Of a stretch of DNA of 64,000 nucleotides, positions 61,839 to 64,000 are shown in pieces. A program made the position numbers and the translations under genes. The notes beneath the pieces were generated by a model. The model worked only from the letters and a program-made list of their open reading frames with translations. It was not told where the DNA came from and searched no databases. Each line of letters starts with the position of its first letter. The stretch's first letter is position 1. Source of the DNA: Phocaeicola_A sp036804505 (lineage in GTDB: Bacteria > Bacteroidota > Bacteroidia > Bacteroidales > Bacteroidaceae); assembly GCA_036804505.1 (NCBI GenBank), contig DAIRSI010000008.1:61871-125870 (forward strand). The letters run 5' to 3'.

Positions 61839-62539
61839 GATGGGCTTTTGCTGTCTTAACACTTTTGTAATCTAATGAATACTTCCGGCTTGCTGGTTTT
61901 ATTCAACTAATTAAAGTTCATCGAACTCACATAACTTTAAAATATCCAGTTCGGTTCTTCGTAATTCAGGTGAAAAAAATTTCTAAATGTATTTTATGCT
62001 TCCATGCTTCCACTAAGCGTATATAGTTCTGTAAACTAGTTCGTTAGGTGTGTAAGCATTGATGTAGGCATGGTGTAACCATGGAAGTATGCTTACACAA
62101 AGCCTATACGTAATTTTTCCAGTTCATTGGCTTCCATTTATGTTTTGGTATAATCCGAAAAGTCTTTCGACTATACGCGAAAAAGAATTCGGGTTAAGTC
62201 GTATTTGTTTTTGGCTTATACCGAATGATTGCTCTTTCCTTATTCCTTATGAGATGAAAAATGAGTGGAAGTAAAAAATTTATACTTCCACTTATGCTTC
62301 CACACATAAATCATTCATTCACAGCAGGCTACAGGTCGGTGGAAGCATGGAAGCATAAAATACGTTTTTTATCTCGTTGCGATTCTTTACGATTATAGAT
62401 TTTTCTACTTAAATTGATGAAGAACCTGCCCGAACTTCGGAAATTTGTCGTGTAACCAGTATTCATTGAAAATCAGCCTATTTGGGTGACGGGAGCATGG
62501 GGCAAACTATTTATTCATTAATAGTATAAATCACCTGTT
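61839..62539. other. Non-coding stretch with paired inverted repeats
   Basis: No supported gene. It contains an exact 25-base inverted repeat (61989-62013 and 62339-62363), a 9-bp hairpin GTGGAAGTA/TACTTCCAC at 62265-62291 and several copies of GCTTCCA. A 61-codon open frame at 62089-62274 has no recognisable features. Confidence 0.5.
61989..62363. repeat. Pair of exact 25-base inverted repeats
   Basis: 61989-62013 (containing TATGCTTCCATGCTTCCAC) and 62339-62363 are exact reverse complements enclosing 325 bases. There is no transposase between them. The size fits a miniature inverted-repeat element or a relic of one. Confidence 0.75.
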
Positions 62540-62754
62540 TTATATGAATACTTGTGCTATGACATCCGGATTCTTTTTCATAAAATCCAGTTCTTTGTTT
62601 AACTTTTGCGGAAAAGCGATATTATCATTCGAACAGTCATCAATGATGATAAACTCAAAATTCTGATGGTCTTGTTTAGTATGCTTTCTATTACATCTCC
62701 AACGTAACTCTCTTCGTTGTAAACAGGTAGGATTACTGTTATTTCCGGATTCAT
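62540..62754 (-). pseudogene. Frameshifted, truncated GT2 glycosyltransferase remnant
   Basis: From an ATG at 62754 the minus strand reads NPEITVILPVYNEESYVGDV followed by IESILNK. After a frame change it continues QDHQNFEFIIIDDCSNDN, then a jump and LNKELDFMKKNPDVIAQVFI and a stop at 62540. These are the first two motifs of a GT2 enzyme followed by a segment that normally comes about 40 residues later. The rest of the gene is gone. Confidence 0.8.
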
Positions 62755-62900
62755 ATCTTTAAGTATAATGAGATTGCAAACTAGTAAATTATTCTTTAAG
62801 ACAAAATAATTTTGTATTTGTTTTGCGAAAATAAAAAAAATGCCGACTATTGCAGTCTTTGTTGTATATTAAATAATTTATTAATAAAATACTAATTAAG

Positions 62901-64000
62901 ATGAAGCATATAAAACTAGCGATAATTCTATTAGTTCCGATATTTACTTTTTTTTCTTGTAATCAAAATATACACAAACCGGCAGCCATGACGCGTGCCG
63001 AAAAGATAATGGACGAGAATCCCGACAGTGCCCGCCACCTGTTGGAGACACTCAAGCCCAATATGGCCAAAGAGAACAAAGCCACGCAGATGTATTACAA
63101 CCTGCTCACGGTGAAAGCCAATGACAAATGTTACATTCCCCATACGTCCGATTCCTTGATGCTGGAAGTGGTGAAATATTATGAGCACCACGGAGAGCCT
63201 CGGCAACTCATGGAAGCTTACTATTATTTGGCAAGCGTATATCGAGATCTGAATCAAGTGTCACAATCATTAGACTATTTTCATAAGGCTTTGGGCATAA
63301 ACACAAATGATTCTTATATATTAGAAGCAAGATGCAACAATCAAATAGGTCAAACCTACATGTATCAGAAAATGTTCAAGGATGCCAGACTCTTTTTTGA
63401 AAAGAGCCTGCAGAGTGCTTTGAAAGCCAAAGATACCACTATTATAATCTATTCTTTACGTGATATCGGAAGAAGTTATTCTTCACAAAAAGAATATTCC
63501 AAGGGTATTCTGTATTTTAACAAGGCTATAGATCTGGCTAAAACAGATAAAAATGACTATTTACGAAAAATGGTTTTAGCCGAGTTGTCCGGCACATATA
63601 GAGAGGATAAAGAATATGAAAAAGCAAAACAATGTCTCATCGAATCAAAAAACTTCGATAATCCTTTAAACAAAGTCCCTTATTTCTCAAACTTGGCAGA
63701 ATTATATAGGTCTATTGGAAAAACTGATTCTGCATGTTTCTACTTCGAAAAAGTATTGAATTCTGATAATGTCATGGAAAAGCAAGCGGCATCCTACAAA
63801 CTTGCTATAATATATAATTCAAAAAATGATGCTAGACAAGCATACAAGTACTTGGAACAATGTCTTTTAAACACTGATTCAATAAATGAAATTCACCTCT
63901 CTGAAAACACAAATTTAATTTCTTCACTTAATCAAAAACTTGCTATTGAAAAAGAAAACAGCCGTCTGCAAAAAATTGCATTGCAACAAAAAATCACAAT
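62901..64000 (+). CDS. TPR lipoprotein, partial at window edge
   Basis: The frame opens at an ATG at 62901 and runs off the window (366 codons visible). It starts MKHIKLAIILLVPIFTFFSC with a lipobox Cys20, then AEKIMDENPDSARHLLETL and a series of tetratricopeptide repeats (LMEAYYYLASVYRDLNQVSQ, CNNQIGQTYMYQKMFKDARL, YSLRDIGRSYSSQKEYSKGI). Near the edge LNQKLAIEKENSRLQKIALQ suggests a coiled coil. Many Bacteroides proteins with this layout continue into a membrane helix and a DNA-binding tail, but that part is outside the window. Confidence 0.85.
   Translation, partial: MKHIKLAIILLVPIFTFFSCNQNIHKPAAMTRAEKIMDENPDSARHLLETLKPNMAKENKATQMYYNLLTVKANDKCYIPHTSDSLMLEVVKYYEHHGEPRQLMEAYYYLASVYRDLNQVSQSLDYFHKALGINTNDSYILEARCNNQIGQTYMYQKMFKDARLFFEKSLQSALKAKDTTIIIYSLRDIGRSYSSQKEYSKGILYFNKAIDLAKTDKNDYLRKMVLAELSGTYREDKEYEKAKQCLIESKNFDNPLNKVPYFSNLAELYRSIGKTDSACFYFEKVLNSDNVMEKQAASYKLAIIYNSKNDARQAYKYLEQCLLNTDSINEIHLSENTNLISSLNQKLAIEKENSRLQKIALQQKIT

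Noticed and set aside
62089..62274. A 61-codon frame in the decayed region
   Set aside because: It has no motif, no promoter and lies within the inverted-repeat element; not supported as a gene.

Overview
The window looks like chromosomal DNA from a gut-type member of the Bacteroidales (Bacteroides/Phocaeicola-like). The evidence is a SusC/SusD pair, a hybrid two-component regulator, NVEALA peptides, BF3164-type propeller lipoproteins, and promoters of the Bacteroides form (TAnnTTTG at -7, TTTG near -33). No rRNA, tRNA, CRISPR array or intact insertion sequence was seen. Species cannot be fixed from the sequence alone.

Layout. 1-6692 (minus): a surface-glycan operon from a canonical promoter. 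It starts with a fused CDP-ribitol synthase (cytidylyltransferase plus reductase), followed by a LicD-type transferase, four glycosyltransferases and a helix-hairpin-helix protein cut by the left edge. 6704-7263 is non-coding, with an 85-bp-arm fold-back and seven tandem 41-bp repeats. 7301-12243: a fucosyltransferase-like gene faces the operon metG - DUF3783 - Wzx flippase. 12788-17127 (minus): TPR lipoprotein - TlpA-like lipoprotein without CxxC - comM/yifB. 17207-33324 is mostly core: xerD, a MIP18-family gene, lpxH-like, a PQQ-propeller protein, pta-ackA, DUF2156 with an Eis-like GNAT, folP-cdaA, a VOC protein with two acyltransferases, an AraC regulator, msrAB and murF.

33600-46371 is a compact pectin-directed utilization locus: hybrid two-component sensor, SusC, SusD and three pectinesterase-family (CE8) enzymes, with hairpins between some cistrons. 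46380-48888 holds an AAA/DUF4143 ATPase with two palindromic operator-like repeats upstream, and an acyltransferase.

49140-58304 is the most unusual region. A membrane-anchored regulator with a C-terminal winged helix sits between a propeller lipoprotein gene and an AT-rich operon. The operon encodes two small NVEALA peptides, a thioredoxin/DUF1573 lipoprotein, a second propeller lipoprotein, a transglutaminase-discoidin lipoprotein, a dedicated signal peptidase I and an O-antigen-ligase-like TPR membrane protein. The two outward promoters share a 16-nt element at the same spacing from the -7 box. A 50-nt copy of the regulator's 3' end lies at the far end of the operon, which suggests the cassette moved or was exchanged. 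It may be an envelope system built around exported peptides; its function is not known to me.

58381-61838 is a two-gene AAA ATPase plus subtilisin-like protease module with its own promoter, matching the architecture of the IetAS anti-phage system. The 61840-62880 stretch is decayed DNA: a 25-nt inverted-repeat pair and a frameshifted GT2 remnant. The window ends inside a TPR lipoprotein gene.
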